Numbered from the stretch's first letter, positions 9,625 to 21,642 are shown. The stretch: DNA of 64,000 bases from Mixophyes australis (GCA_036250195.1 JAVHZZ010000002.1:276863960-276927959); one strand, 5' to 3'. Made by a program: numbers and translations. Notes: generated by a model from the letters alone, not told the origin.

Positions 9625-12175
9625 ATCACAGCAGATGGCAAGTCCCGTTTGTTAAATACTCCACAAGAGGCTGAGGATTGGCTTGAAAGACGTCCACCTG
9701 TACGCCAAAGAGATCCTTGAACTATTTCTGGTGTTGGGGCTACAGATTTGGGATTTCTCTTGTTAGGATTTAAGGGGTAATTATAATTATTAGGATGTTT
9801 TGTGTTTTGAAGGGTTACAGGTATGCCTTAGTTAAAATTGGTATACAGGGTTAGGGATTGTTAACGAAAAATTGGTTAGTCGCTTTACTTATTGTAACCA
9901 TGTTATTAACTATGCTAATATGTTTTGTTCTAGACACTCCTGAACATTGTATTGTTATAGCAGAGGCGTCTATGCTGTGCAGGACTGTGATAGATACCTG
10001 TATTCTGATTTGAATACTGGCTCGCTATGGCCAACTTAAACATGAGTAGACCTGCTTACTTGGAACATTAGGGGACTGAACGACAAACTCAAGCGGTTAT
10101 TGGTGCTAAACCAGGTCAAAAAGTTTGATCCTGATGTATTGTGTCTACTAGAAACTCACCTTACCAGTAGTAAGGTTCTTTCCATTAAAAAATCCTGGGT
10201 GGGATGGGCCGATCATGCCACATATTCAACATACTCCAGAGGTGTCTCAGTGCCAATTAAAAAACAGCTTAACTTTGTCTTGGAACAGGTTCAGATTGAT
10301 CCAGAGGGCAGATATATTTTTCTCAGAGCCTCATTTAACTATACCCCAATGATTATTTTAGCAGTATATATCCCTCCCGCATACAATAGCGACATTATTT
10401 GCAAAGGTGCAGCTTTCATGAGCACGGCTCCTGATACAGCAGTGTTGTGTCTGGGAGACTTTAAAAATGTAATAAATGTTAATCTGGATAGATGGTGGGA
10501 AGACCCCATGACACTCCCTAGTAGGCCAACTAATTTTGGTAAACTTATTGATGATATGGGACTAATAAATGTTTGGAGGTTTAGAAACCCAGATACCAGA
10601 CAATTTTCGTGTCACTCCTGTACTTATCACTCCCTTTCAAGAATTGACATGGTCCTTGCTTCACGTAATCTGCTCCCTTTGGTGTCTGGAATCGAATACC
10701 TGCCTAGGGGCATTTCCGATCACTACCCAATCCTTACAGACCTTGACCTTAGAGCTCAACGAGGTTTACAGTTCTGGAAGCTAAATCCATATTGGTCAAC
10801 CAAACTGGGTGATGGTATGGGATTGGAGAACCTTTGGGAAAATTATTTTATAGATAATTCGATACAGATCAATCCCATTGTGTTGTGGGACTCATTAAAA
10901 GCTTTCATGAGGGGCACATTTACAAACAAATTAGCTGGAATTAAAAAACTTAATAGACAGAGGGAGTCTGATTTCGAACAGAAATGTCAAGATCTGGAGG
11001 TTTTATATATTGGTACACATGATGTAAGAGACAGATTAAACTGGTTACGAGCTCAATCTGATTGCTCCAACTTCATATATGAGAAGAATAGTCAAAGTGT
11101 TATGTTCTCTAGACATAATCAATATTTCCAAGCCGACTTAAGGGAAGTTATGGGGCATGTCTAGCAAAAGATGAGATGTCCAGCAGGACAATTCCTACTA
11201 TGTTAGACAAACATAATGTAAAGCAGTTTACAGGACCTAAAATTGCTGAAGTTTTCTTTGAGTATGACGGTCATTTATATTCAAGAAAGACACAATATGC
11301 ACCCACCGAGCATGACAATTACCTTAGAAGAGTTAAACTCCCACGACTATTACCAGAATCGGCCGACCTCCTAGACTCCCCCATTACAGAAGACGAAATT
11401 ACGGCAACCATTTTATCATTTCCATATTGTAAGGCCCCAGGAATTGATGGTATTCCTATAGAAGTGTATAAAGAATACAACAAATTCCTTGTTCCCAAAC
11501 TTTTAGAGATTTATTCTCAGTTCCTGGAATGTGGTTTTCTGCACCCATTTATGTCAGAGGCCATAGTCATCCTTATATAAAAATCGGGTAAAGATCCCCT
11601 ACACCCAGAATCATACCACCCTTTCTCCTTAATCACCACTGATGCCAAGATCCTTGCTAAAATCCTTTCTAAAAGGTTTAATAGAGTCATACAGGAGGTG
11701 GTTCACCCAGATCAGATGGGGTTTGTGCCTGGCAGGTCTGCCCTGATTAACAACATGCGGTTATTTATGCATATCCAGAGGGTTCAATCTCCTGGGGAGA
11801 AAGCAGTGGTCTTTCTTTGGATGCAGCCAAGGCCTTTGAATCAGTCAAAGGCCTCGGGACTATCTCTGGCAGGTTCTGGGGAGTTTCGGTTTTGGCTCCA
11901 GCTTTATCAAACTTGTTACGCTCCTCTATTGTGCACCAGCGGCCAGGATAAGTGTTAACGGTTTTACGACAGCTCCGTTTGATATGGGTCGGGGCACCCG
12001 GCAAGGCTGCCCATTGCCCCTGCCTTATTTGCCTTGCAATAGAACCATTGGCTTGTTTGATCCACTCTCATGAAATCATCAAGGGTATCCAGATGGGGAA
12101 TATCTCTGATAGTATAGTGCTATATGTAAACGATATGCTGATCTTCCTTAAAGACCATGATGGCTCTTTGACAAA
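9625..12175 (+). pseudogene. L1/Tx1-type LINE, ORF1 end, endonuclease and reverse transcriptase part 1
   Basis: The first 90 bp may encode an ORF1 C-terminus (NTPQEAEDWLERR). ORF2 starts near 10048 with LLTWNIRGLNDKLKRLLVL. It has the endonuclease landmarks LCLLETHL, VYIPPAY, LGDFKNV (normally GGDFN), SRIDMVLAS and GISDHYPILTDL. A stop at 11164 and another near 11578 break the frame. The reverse transcriptase then shows ITEDEITATI, KAPGIDGIPIEVYK, HPDQMGFVPGRSALINN, a frameshifted RGTRQGCP-like piece and YVNDMLIFLKDHDGSLT. The catalytic YADD is changed to YVND. Coding is interrupted at 12175 by a CR1 insertion and resumes exactly at 15945. Confidence 0.85.
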
Positions 12176-12331
12176 GGGTATGGAGTCATTAAGTTATGGA
12201 GAAAGGTTAGCCAGTTTAGGCATGTTTACTTTAGAAAAGAAGCGTCTAAGGGGAGATATGATTACTATGTACAAATACATTAAGGGTCAATACAGAGAAC
12301 TTTCATGGGAACTTTTTATCCCAAGGACTAT
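12176..12331 (+). mobile_element. Nested CR1 fragment, left part
   Basis: This piece is closely similar to 7635-7775 (gggtatggagtcattaagtt, gtttactttagaaaagaagc, gatatgattactatgtacaa). It starts directly after acaaa at 12171-12175, and acaaa recurs at 15940-15944 on the far side, giving a 5-bp target duplication in the L1. It is a 5'-truncated CR1 copy split at 12331 by the LTR element. Confidence 0.85.
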
Positions 12332-12827
12332 TGTCACGGCTCTCTGGTATATTTCACAATATTATTGCACAGAAACAGTGATGATGGTAAACTTAAATAT
12401 TTTTTGTAAATACAGGCAAGGTTGGATCTCAGTGGCTGAAGGGCCAGGCAAGGCATGAAACAAAATGTCCAGGAATAATATTAAAAACAAAGTCTTTTAA
12501 ACTTGCCAGGCTCCAGAGCTGCAGATTGAAGTCCAAAAGCCAGGCAAGCATAAACAACAAAATCCAGAGCTGCAACACAAACAGTAAAATCCAGAGCTGC
12601 AACACAAACAGCGATCCAGAGCTGCAACACAAACAGCGATCCAGAGCTGCAACACAAACAATGAACCAGCAAGGAATGATTGCCACAGGTCAGTTTTTAT
12701 GGTCTGGTGATCAGCAAAACACTTAACAGCTGAGTGAGGACACACAATCCACATAGCGGCCACTAGTGTGGAAAATGCAGAACTGCACCTGTAGGGACTT
12801 AGTGCAGAAAAGCATCAGGCCATAACA
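12332..12827 (-). mobile_element. LTR of small gypsy-like element (left; 3' LTR on minus strand)
   Basis: This 496-bp terminal repeat begins tgtcacggctctct and ends ggccataaca, thus TG...CA. It matches 15061-15535. Flanking actat at 12327-12331 and 15536-15540 is the 5-bp target duplication. It contains a short internal tandem of ccagagctgcaacacaaaca units, with about four here and three in the other LTR. Adjacent internal sequence on the minus strand is tttaggggggtgtac, a polypurine tract, which makes this the 3' LTR. Confidence 0.9.
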
Positions 12828-15060
12828 GTACACCCCCCTAAACAAAGCGTATTCCAGACGCTTTTTTTTTTCTTTTCTTTTCCTCTCCCCAACCTAGACA
12901 GCAGATTTTTTCTTCTTACGGACTTTGGAACGATGACTTTTCTTTTCAGATGCAGGTGTCCTGACCAGAGCTGATCACATAGCTGCCACAGGAGCTGGAA
13001 TATCGACAAATGCTGGAGCTTGCACTAGAGGTAAAGTTGGTTCCGGTGAAGACATAGAAGCTTCTATGGTATCAGAGGCTGGGTCAAAAAGAGAGGGTGG
13101 TCCAAATTTCTTTGCCACTGCACCGATGAAGATGCTGGTATGGTAGAGAATGGGGTGATCAGATTCTATCAAGGACATTGCCCACTCCAGAGCCTTCCCT
13201 TTAAACCCCAATAGTATGGTAGCTACTTGATTAAAGCTTTTGGCATAATAAGTGGGATTGAAATGGGAATTATCGAAACACTGCCGTGCAAGAGCACAAA
13301 ATTGTTCCAGGTCTCCATCAAAAGGCAGAGGCTGAAACATGGGAAAGTTACAGGCAGTAGCCTTGGCAATTATAGCACAGGAGTCTATGACTGTGCACTC
13401 TGAAGACTTTGACTGTGGGTTAGCAGCTGTTACCTCGGACTGGGCACCCAACTCAGGGAGCTCGGATTGAGCACATTCATCTGAAGGCCCGGACTGGGCA
13501 CACAGCTTGAACTGGACAGCGGTAGGAGGAGCCTCGGACGCGGCAGCACTGTGAGGAGCCTCGGACGCGGCAGCACTGTGAGGAGCCTCGGATGCGGCAG
13601 CACTGTGAGGAGCCTCGGACGCGGCAGCACTGTGAGGAGCCTCGGACGCTGCAGCACTGTGAGGAGCCTCGGACGCGGAAGCACTGTGAGGAGCCCCGGA
13701 CGCTGCAGCACTGAGTAAAAACTCGGGCTGGACCGCACTGACCGGCAACTCGGGCTGGACCGCACTGACCGGCAACTCGGGCTGAACTGTATTGACCAAC
13801 AACTCGGGCTGGACCTTCAATAATGTCTTTGGAGCGGACTGAAAGGGTAGCGCCCTCTCTGAAGCAGATAGTATCTCGGGACTGGAAACAGAGGCTGGAA
13901 GCTTGGCACCGGAAGCAGGAGCTAGAAGCTTGGCACCGGAAGCAGGAGCTAGAAGGTTGGCACCGGAAGCAGGAGCTAGAAGGTTGGCACCGGAAGCAGG
14001 AGCTAGAAGGTTGGCACCGGAAGCAGGAGCTAGAAGGTTGGCACCGGAAGCAGGGGCTGGCTGGCACAGGAAGCAGGGGCTGCCACCTCAGGACAGGAGG
14101 CAGAGGCTGGACTCCTCAGGACAGGAGGCAGGAGCTGGAAGGTTGGCACTGGAAACAGGAGCTGGCACCTCAGGACAGGAGGCAGAGGCTGGCACCTCAG
14201 GACAGGAGGCAGAGGCTGGCACCTCAGGACAGGAGGCAGAGGCTGGCACCTCAGGATAGGAGGCAGAGGCTGGCACCTCAGGATAGGAGGCAGAGGCTGG
14301 CACCTCAGGACAGGAGGCAGAGGCTGGCACCTCAGGACAGGAGGCAGAGGCTGGCACCTCAGGACAGGAGGCAGAGGCTGGCACCTCAGGACAGGAGGCA
14401 AAGGCTGGCACCTCAGGACAGGAAGCAGAGGCTGGCACCTCAGGACAAGAGGCAGAGGCTGGCACCTCAGGACAAGAGGAAGGATCTGGTAACTTGGCAC
14501 TGGAGGCAGGAGCTGGAAGCTTGGCACTGGAGGCAGGAGCTTGCACCATAGAGTGGGAGGCAGTAATAAATGGTGGAACATAAACAAATTTGTAATGCAG
14601 AGAGGAAACAACAGAGGATGGATCAGTAGGCTGACGTGGTCTACGGATAGGACAGTCCTGTAAGAAGTGCTCATTGCTGGCACAGTACAGACACAATTTG
14701 TCTGTTATTTTGCGCTGCGGCTCCTCTTCGGAGAGATGGGGGCGTGGACCACCTGTGAACCGGAATTAGTTAAACCATAGTTCTTAGTAAACGGCAAATT
14801 TGTAGGAGCACAATTACGAGGTGCTGCTTGCACAGATTTCACAGCAGAGAGGATTGGTGGAGACAAATCACCTGCTTCTGCATTAGAAGTGACAGAGTCT
14901 GACAGCCTCCTGAGTGGGTCCATAAGCAAGGTAGAAAATTTAGCCAGCTGGGAGCGTAGCAGGATTATGTCCATTTGTAATGCCTGTAGCATAGATGAGT
15001 CTGAAAAAGCTGACACAGGTGTGGCCCCAGCAAGATCCATGAGGTTGGGCTGGTTCATTC
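12828..15060 (-). pseudogene. Internal region of gypsy-like element: rearranged gag, no pol
   Basis: On the minus strand an ORF starts 3 bp inside the LTR (MNQPNLMDLAG..., 15058-14705). A frameshift follows, then LSEEEPQRKITDK and a CCHC knuckle CLYCASNEHFLQDC at about 14693-14652. After it come Pro/Ala/Ser-rich 9-residue repeats (27-bp units at about 14160-14480, 13910-14060 and 13530-13700). Last comes a capsid-like segment with FQPLPFDGDLEQF and GFKGKALEWAMSLIES (about 13350-13150). In normal gypsy gag, capsid precedes the knuckle, so the order here is reversed. No protease, reverse transcriptase or integrase is present, so movement would need a partner element. Confidence 0.75.
13530..14490. 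repeat. Three 27-bp minisatellites in the gypsy-like internal region
   Basis: Array 1 (about 13530-13700) repeats cggcagcactgtgaggagcc. Array 2 (about 13905-14060) repeats ggaagcaggagctagaaggt. Array 3 (about 14160-14480) repeats ggacaggaggcagaggctgg. Each has a 27-bp period, so each encodes 9-residue repeats on the minus strand (for example CPEVPASAS). Array 3 has about 12 units. Confidence 0.9.
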
Positions 15061-15535
15061 TGTCACGGCTCTCTGGTGTATTTCACAATATTATTGCACA
15101 GAAACAGTGATGATGGTAAACTTAAATATTTATTGTAAATACAGGCAGGGTTGGATCTCAGTGGCTGAAGGGCCAGGCAAGGCATGAAACAAAATGTCCA
15201 GGAATAATATTCAAAACAAAGTCTTTTAAACTTGCCAGGCTCCAGAGATGCAGATTGAAGTCAGAGTCCAAAAGCCAGGTAAGCATAAACAGCAAAATCC
15301 AGAGCTGCAACACAAACAGAGATCCAGAGCTGCAACACAAACAGAGATCCAGAGCTGTAACACAAACAATGAACCAGCAAGGAATGATTGCCACAGGTCA
15401 GTTTTTATGGTCTGGTGATCAGCAAAACACTTAACAGCTGAGTGAGGACACACAATCCACATAGCTGCCACTAGTGTGGAAAAAGCAGAACTGCACCTGT
15501 AGGGACTTGGTGCAGAAAAGCATCAGGCCATAACA
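15061..15535 (-). mobile_element. LTR of small gypsy-like element (right; 5' LTR on minus strand)
   Basis: This 475-bp copy matches 12332-12827 apart from fewer ccagagctgcaacacaaaca units and scattered substitutions. On the minus strand it starts TGTTATGGCC and ends GAGCCGTGACA, then the internal sequence reads gaatgaaccagccc. No normal tRNA primer-binding site beginning TGG is visible next to it. The duplicated actat follows at 15536-15540. Confidence 0.9.
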
Positions 15536-15939
15536 ACTATACACAGGACACGCAGTCACCCCCTAAGGTTAGAGGAGAGGAAATTTCACAACCAGCAAAG
15601 GAAGGGGTTCTTTACAGTAAGGGCAGTCAAGATATGGAATTCACTGCCAGGAAAGATTGTGATTCAATAGATATGTTTAAGAAAGGGTTAGACAAATTTC
15701 TTGCGGAAAAGTGTATCCAGGGATACGACCATTAATTAAAATGCAAGATAGTAGTGGATATAGGGTAAAAATAGGACTGCAATATTGAATCTGGGGGGAT
15801 TTTCACAATTGAAATAGATTGGCAGTTGCTTACTCTGGATCAATTTCAAATATAAGTGCAGGATTGCAGGAGATCCAAAATAGGTTGAACTTGATGGACT
15901 GGTCTCTTTTTTCAACCTCATCAACTATGTTACTATGTT
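15536..15939 (+). mobile_element. Nested CR1 fragment, right part with 3' end
   Basis: This continues the CR1 copy begun at 12176: tatacacaggacacgcagtc through aacttgatggactggtctct and a short tail caactatgttactatgtta. It aligns with 7775-8168. The acaaa at 15940-15944 duplicates the L1 target bases at 12171-12175. Confidence 0.85.
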
Positions 15940-15944
15940 ACAAA

Positions 15945-17840
15945 TCATCTGGAGGTGGTTGAGGGTTTTGGGGACTATTCTGGTCTCAGAATCAATTAGA
16001 ATAAATCAGTGGTTTTCCCTCTAGGTTGGCAACCTCCACTTGGTGCTGTGCTCTGCAAGTCAATCCAATGGTCTAACAAGTTTAAGTATTTGGGAATTTA
16101 CATGACGGCTCATGCGTCTGACTACGTCAAACTCAATATAGACCCAATAACTGAATACCTTAATAATAAATGTCATACATGGAGAAGACTTCCCCTTACA
16201 GTTACTGGAAGAATTCATCTTAATAAAATGGTAATCCAACCCAAATGTGTATATACTATACAACATTCCCCAGTTTAATTGCCGCTATATGTGTTCCAAA
16301 ATATAAACAAGTACCTAATCTCGTTGATATGGGGAGGGAAGAGAGCTAGGGTGTGCTTCAATACCTTATGTAGGACAAAGAGCTCAGGTGGACTGGCCTT
16401 GCCTAACCTTAGACTTTACTATCTTGCTTCTCAACTTACTCACATAATCCCTTGCTTCACATGATACTGTTCATGGCCACTTTTTGGGCGAGCAGACGGA
16501 CCTCTCCCTCGAACCACTACAGGTTCTTTTGATCCGACACAAACCAAGTGAGGTGGCTGAAATTATGAGACAGGCCTCAATGATATGGTCAGTGGCACAT
16601 GCACTCTTGGGAGGCGAAGGGCTGGATCCAGACTCCCATCTGTGGCATAATTCTGATTTGGGGGAATTGGTGAAGTTAGAAGATATAATGATGTGGATAA
16701 AAAACGGAAGTGCATACTATTGGTCAAATATATATAGATGGTCACTTACGATCATTTGAGCAACTAAAGTCCTCTTACCAGTTATCTAACTCCCAGTTCT
16801 TCAGATATCTGCAATTGAGGCATGCCATTAACGCTCAATTTCCTAGAGAGCAGCCACAGATCCTAGACTCCCCTTTAAAAAATGTGATGGGTTCTCTGGG
16901 TTTCTGTAAATTAATAACAGTGTTGTATGCCACATTACTGCCTCAGGTGTCTCCGAGAGTATTGGATCAGTTGAGAAATAAATGATCTGGGCGTCCTTTT
17001 AGATGATGAATGGAGCTTGGTGATAGGGCATACAAAAATTGCCACCTCATGTCTCAAGTTCCAGCAAATACATTTTTATATATTGAATAGAGTGTATGTA
17101 ACACCCTCTAGCCTACACATGATGAGACTTTGCACCTCCTCTGAGTGTCCTTAGTGCGGAGACCCCATATGTACTTTCTGACAATTATTATGGACATGAC
17201 CAATTGTTCAATCATTTTGGTGTAATATATGGGCACACATCTCCTCTACACTACCTCTCACCCCTCCTATGTGCCCCAAGATATGTTTGTTTGGTATTAC
17301 ATTAGATGAGAATTTAGACAAGCCACTCTTCAAATTTATATATTTATATTGTCCTTCCTAGCCAAGGTGGTCCTTGCTAGGGGTTGGATGGCGCAGTAGG
17401 CTCCCAGTGTTGATCACTGAACTAATTTAGTAACTGAGATATGTAGGCATGAATGGTTTATATCTACAATAGTAGAAAGGCCTTACACAAGTATCATAAA
17501 AATTGGCACCACTAGTATGAGTCTCAATTTGCTGTCCTCCCCTACCAAGATGTTTGATGTCTATGGCGAACCACCAGTTATGATATTAGTAACAGCCCTG
17601 CGCAGCTTTAGCTTTGGTTTCAGTTTTAGTTTTAACTCATTTATTTAGTTTGGTTCCGAAGTGTAGTTCACTGTACATTTTTGTCAATGAAAATACTTAC
17701 TCTGATTAGAGTTAAATAATATCTTTGTCTGTTAAAAGCGATAATAACTTTTAGTATACTGGAATTGGGTATGTATGTTTTGTTATATAATTTGTTTTGT
17801 TGTACTGTCCCTTAAAAATGTAAATAATAAAAACACTTTA
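15945..17840 (+). pseudogene. L1/Tx1-type LINE, ORF2 part 2 and 3' end
   Basis: Reading resumes in the phase expected from DGSLT at 12172: NHLEVVEGFGDYSGLRIN, a stop, then NKSVVFPLGWQPP, FKYLGIYMT, TWRRLPLTVTGRIHLNKM and SGGLALPNLRLYYLASQL, which are the thumb and connection landmarks of L1 ORF2. Further frameshifted coding continues to about 17250 (CGDPICTF-type Cys motif region). The element ends after aataataaaaacacttta with a polyadenylation-like signal. The repeat tacagtacagtaaaatt at 17841-17857 matches 9608-9624. Confidence 0.8.
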
Positions 17841-17857
17841 TACAGTACAGTAAAATT

Positions 17858-19823
17858 TTAATAGGTGTCATCTCCCACTGTTCACAATTGTAAAACAATG
17901 TGTGCCTTGAAAATGCAAGAGTTGCCAAAAGGCGGAACAGTGGAAATATGTGATGTGTTGAGAAAATAAAAATTGAGCATTGTAATAAATTTATTTATTA
18001 AACCAAAGATGGATCTGATTTTAAAGCAGTGCTTTTTAACACAGTGCAGTGCCTTCTAGAAATCTGCAGGTATCCCTATTGTAAATAATTATTTGTAAAG
18101 ATGGAAGAAAAATCTAGAAACATTTCTACTGTTTTTCCTTTTTGTTTTCATACAACTAGAAAGTAACATTACTTTTGTTTGCTTTGTGTTGCTGTTTGTA
18201 TATTTTGTATCGTGTAAATCAACAATGATACAGGATAAACTTTTAACGTTGGATATTAGTTTGTACCACATTTTATTAAGCTACAATATTTCCATTACAA
18301 GTAGTAAAACAATTTGGATCCGTAGATACATGAATCAGCATTTTCACACTATAGTATAAGCAACATGGAGGATGGAACATTTCTACCCTCCGTATAGATT
18401 CCAGCTCTTTCCTTACTTTGGACACCTAAAACATATAGCAAGCTGAAGCACTGCCACCAGTCTGAACAGAAAACGGATTCATTTGAACCCCAACCTCTGA
18501 AATCATAAGCCCAAAACCAATTAAAAGAATGTCTCCAAGTGCTGTAACCTTTCCTGACTTAAAGTGGCAGGCAAGAGTGTTTTATCATGGTGAGAAAAGC
18601 CTTGTAATTATTATGTTCTACATTGCAGGCTTCTTGGCCTCACTGTACAGTGTGAGCATCTATTCCAGACCTATCTTCCTATCACAAGTTTGAGCTGCTG
18701 GTTTAGATTCTAGCCCAGAGTCTCGCGTCACATTGAAGAATCTCATAGCACTATCTTCTCTAATAAATGGCTTTAACTTTTCACCTACCAGATATCTACT
18801 TTAACTTATCACCTGGAATCATCTGCTTTTCTTAACGCCTCTACTAAATTAAAATCTGAAAGCTACCTTATTTAGAGCCAGGCTGCAGCTAGCATTTCAG
18901 ACAGGAGGATAAATGGCTGCAGAGTGAATGTAAAAATATTATCCAAATAGAGAAAACTGGGCCAACCACAAACCTATTTGATGTTTCTCAACTCTAATTC
19001 ACCTTTTCTTACCAAGTTTAAGGACATTTGCACATCTCAGAAGTGGAGTGTTATTAAGCTTAGCCCAATGGAAATATGAAAACGGCCAAAGTAATTTAGA
19101 TTTTAAATAGCTGCCATTTTAGGTGCTCCCGTGTTTTCTAAGATGCAGTCACAAAAAGAATAGGAAACTCAATAACAATAATAAAATCAAACAGCCCATA
19201 AGAGTATACATAAATTTGTACATAAAACTGTCTAATTAAAGCAGCTGTAGATCATTACAGCTGTTTAAACACTAGTAATAGTCCAAAGTTTCTTGTGTAA
19301 TTTGCATGAACAGTTATTACAGTAAAGAGATAGAGACATAAATAAAAACAATTGTAATATATGGGATAATATACATCCTGCTGTAAATTTCACAGATATC
19401 AGAAATCACTGAGGAGTTTTGTGATAACAAAAACAGCACAGTTCTTTTACACAGAAATCGGAGGTGACTTCTAGTATTCTTGGAACTGATGTCCGTAATC
19501 ATTTATAGCAGGTGGTTCAATTCCCTATTATACATAAGTTCTCCTAATGAACACTGAAGTGATGACATTACACTTCACTGATAATAAGTAATTACATCAG
19601 CCCAGACAAAATATATTATATGTGCAGATATTATTTACAGATGTGTATATGTTTAAAAGCATCACTTCTGTACTATAATGCTGCACATATCCAAAACTAC
19701 ATCTTAGAAACAATTTTAGAACAAATTTACAGCTTGTTCTGTTTGTTTATGAAGGATACAAATAGAAGTGTCTGCAGCTACAACAGATACTTAGCAAATT
19801 ACAAAATTACAGAAATAGTCTAT
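17858..19823. other. Intron sequence without recognised features
   Basis: I found no exon, ORF with recognisable motifs, terminal repeats or tandem array in this AT-rich interval. Confidence 0.5.
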
Positions 19824-20259
19824 GGCTGGGTACACGCTACAGAAAATTTATCCCGATGCGATATCGATTTTACTAATGACTAAAAATGTAGGAAAAAAAA
19901 GTCTGGATCAGCATGCCGATACATGTGTATACACTATACATGTTTTACAAGATTTACCATTAGATCAGTGCTTTTCATCTGTCATAACCATTGCCTGAAA
20001 AGATTGTGACTCTGCACACTCCATAGTGATCTATGGACACTGCCAAACATGAGTGCATATGCACTGCAGAATTGGAACAACATTGTTCCATCATTGAACA
20101 TGATTTTTAGCTTGGTTTAAAAATCAAACGAAACAATATAATGTGCTTTGGAACAATCATTGTTGTAGAGTACACACTAATGTGATATCAGGTCGAACGG
20201 TCGTTTATTGCACAATTGGCCCCATAATCGTCTGAAAACCCTGTAGTGTGTATTCAGCC
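19824..20259. mobile_element. Nonautonomous DNA transposon (TIR foldback family B), second copy
   Basis: The terminal inverted repeats ggctgggtacacgctacag (19824-19842) and its partner ctgtagtgtgtattcagcc ending at 20259 differ at only three positions. The interior is shared with 1233-1956 (gatcagcat, tgcactgcagaattggaac, tgtgctttggaacaatcat). There is no transposase. Confidence 0.75.
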
Positions 20260-21521
20260 TAAATTAGGGCTTCAACTACAAACTGGATGCCTCTCTGCTG
20301 AGCTTTACTATACCCCTAAACATCCTCAACAACTGCAGTTAGAATTTACATATTGCCCTGTCAATGAAACCAAATACAATATACACACTTACATATGCCA
20401 GCATACTTTTTTTTCATTTTGTATACATTGTAAAGGTGAATCAGCATCTGTTTTATAGCACTCATGGTAGCATAGTGCTCAAAAACACTTACATGTAAAA
20501 GCTTAATGAGGCATATCAGATGCAAGGACGGATTCAGGAGTGTAAGGTATAAAACTGGTTTAATGAAGTAGGTAACGAAAATAAAAAAAAGTCCATTCTG
20601 AAGATGAGCGTCATAAAAGGGCCTATTTAACATGATGAAACTATTTTAATATGAGGTCATAAATATCTTAAGTTATGTAGAACCTAAACAAAACTCAGGC
20701 CTGTGAAAGCACACCAATACTAAAGAGCACAAAGTTCCAAAATGCAACCCTAATCTGGTTATTTATCTTTCAAATTAATCTTAACACTTCAATAAAGTCT
20801 ATATTCCCCTTAGAGTGTGATCAATATTCAGATCATGTTCATAACAAAGTATCCAGGTCATCCAGTGACTCCCTCTTAAGGAAAGATGAAATCCGTTACA
20901 TTACAAAAATGTTGATTGCACCACAAACCATTTCAAACAGTATAAATCTGACTATCACATGTCAGAGTTCTCCTACTGTACTCAACATCAGAATATTCTG
21001 TCTCTGACTTATATGATCCCCATTTATGTGGAAGAGGACACAATGGGGAAGGTAGTCCCTATATTCCATTCCTGTGCAAGGCAAGCAGAAACTATTGTAT
21101 AGAAAGCAGTAAGTGAAGACTATATTATAGACAGTATGTTAACAATGGCAAGCACAGGAGTCATACAGGAATTCATTTAAGAATTTAGACTGCAATGGAA
21201 AGAGGAACATATTTATGGAGGGCTGTGTAGGTCAGAAACAGGCCTTTAAATTTGATTCTACAAAGTATTTAGTATCAACATAAAGCTGGCACATAGCAGA
21301 AGCAGCTATGAAGTTACATGAGGTACTATGAATGAATATGGAATATGCAGACTCATTCCCTATATATTACAAATAAAGTTTTTGTTTTTCTGAAAAACAG
21401 GGGTGTTGTAAAGTGTTACATTATTTTCTTGGCCAACATAGATGTTTGGACATCAAAGAAAAATATAAGACATCACAGTTAAAGTGTTTTTAAATAAATG
21501 TTTCTTAATACAAGTACATAC
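20260..21521. other. Intron sequence without recognised features
   Basis: I recognise nothing here before the donor of exon 21522-21642. A short fragment at 21880-21905 further on (tacggtagcatgctatcagg gcagcacggtg) matches the start of the SINE at 31694 and is probably a SINE remnant. Confidence 0.45.
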
Positions 21522-21642
21522 TTGGGTGAGGTCGGCCAGCCAGCATCCATCTGGGATCATAAGGAGCTTTGGTAGGTGTAAAGTCAATGTGTCTGTCAAT
21601 TGGATCCTTTGAAGCAATTATGGACACAGGACTGGACACACT
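21522..21642 (-). CDS. ACACA/ACACB: Acetyl-CoA carboxylase, carboxyltransferase exon (fourth in window)
   Basis: Forty codons plus one base ([17 protein letters not shown] through LAGRPHP, then A). The acceptor on the minus strand is tttttag-like (gttttag) and the donor is gtatgt. DPIDR and [15 protein letters not shown] are strongly conserved ACC landmarks. The first 10 residues and the stretch HIDFTPTKA are the most divergent part of the five exons and form the variable linker between conserved blocks. The split codon A|GT joins to 4044-4140, giving serine where the mammalian proteins I remember have threonine. Confidence 0.95.

Noticed and set aside
13823..14551. Plus-strand ORF of 242 codons with Q-D-R-R-Q-R-L-A-P repeats
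   Set aside because: This is the antisense frame of the 27-bp arrays in the gypsy-like gag; the minus strand carries the CCHC and capsid-like motifs.
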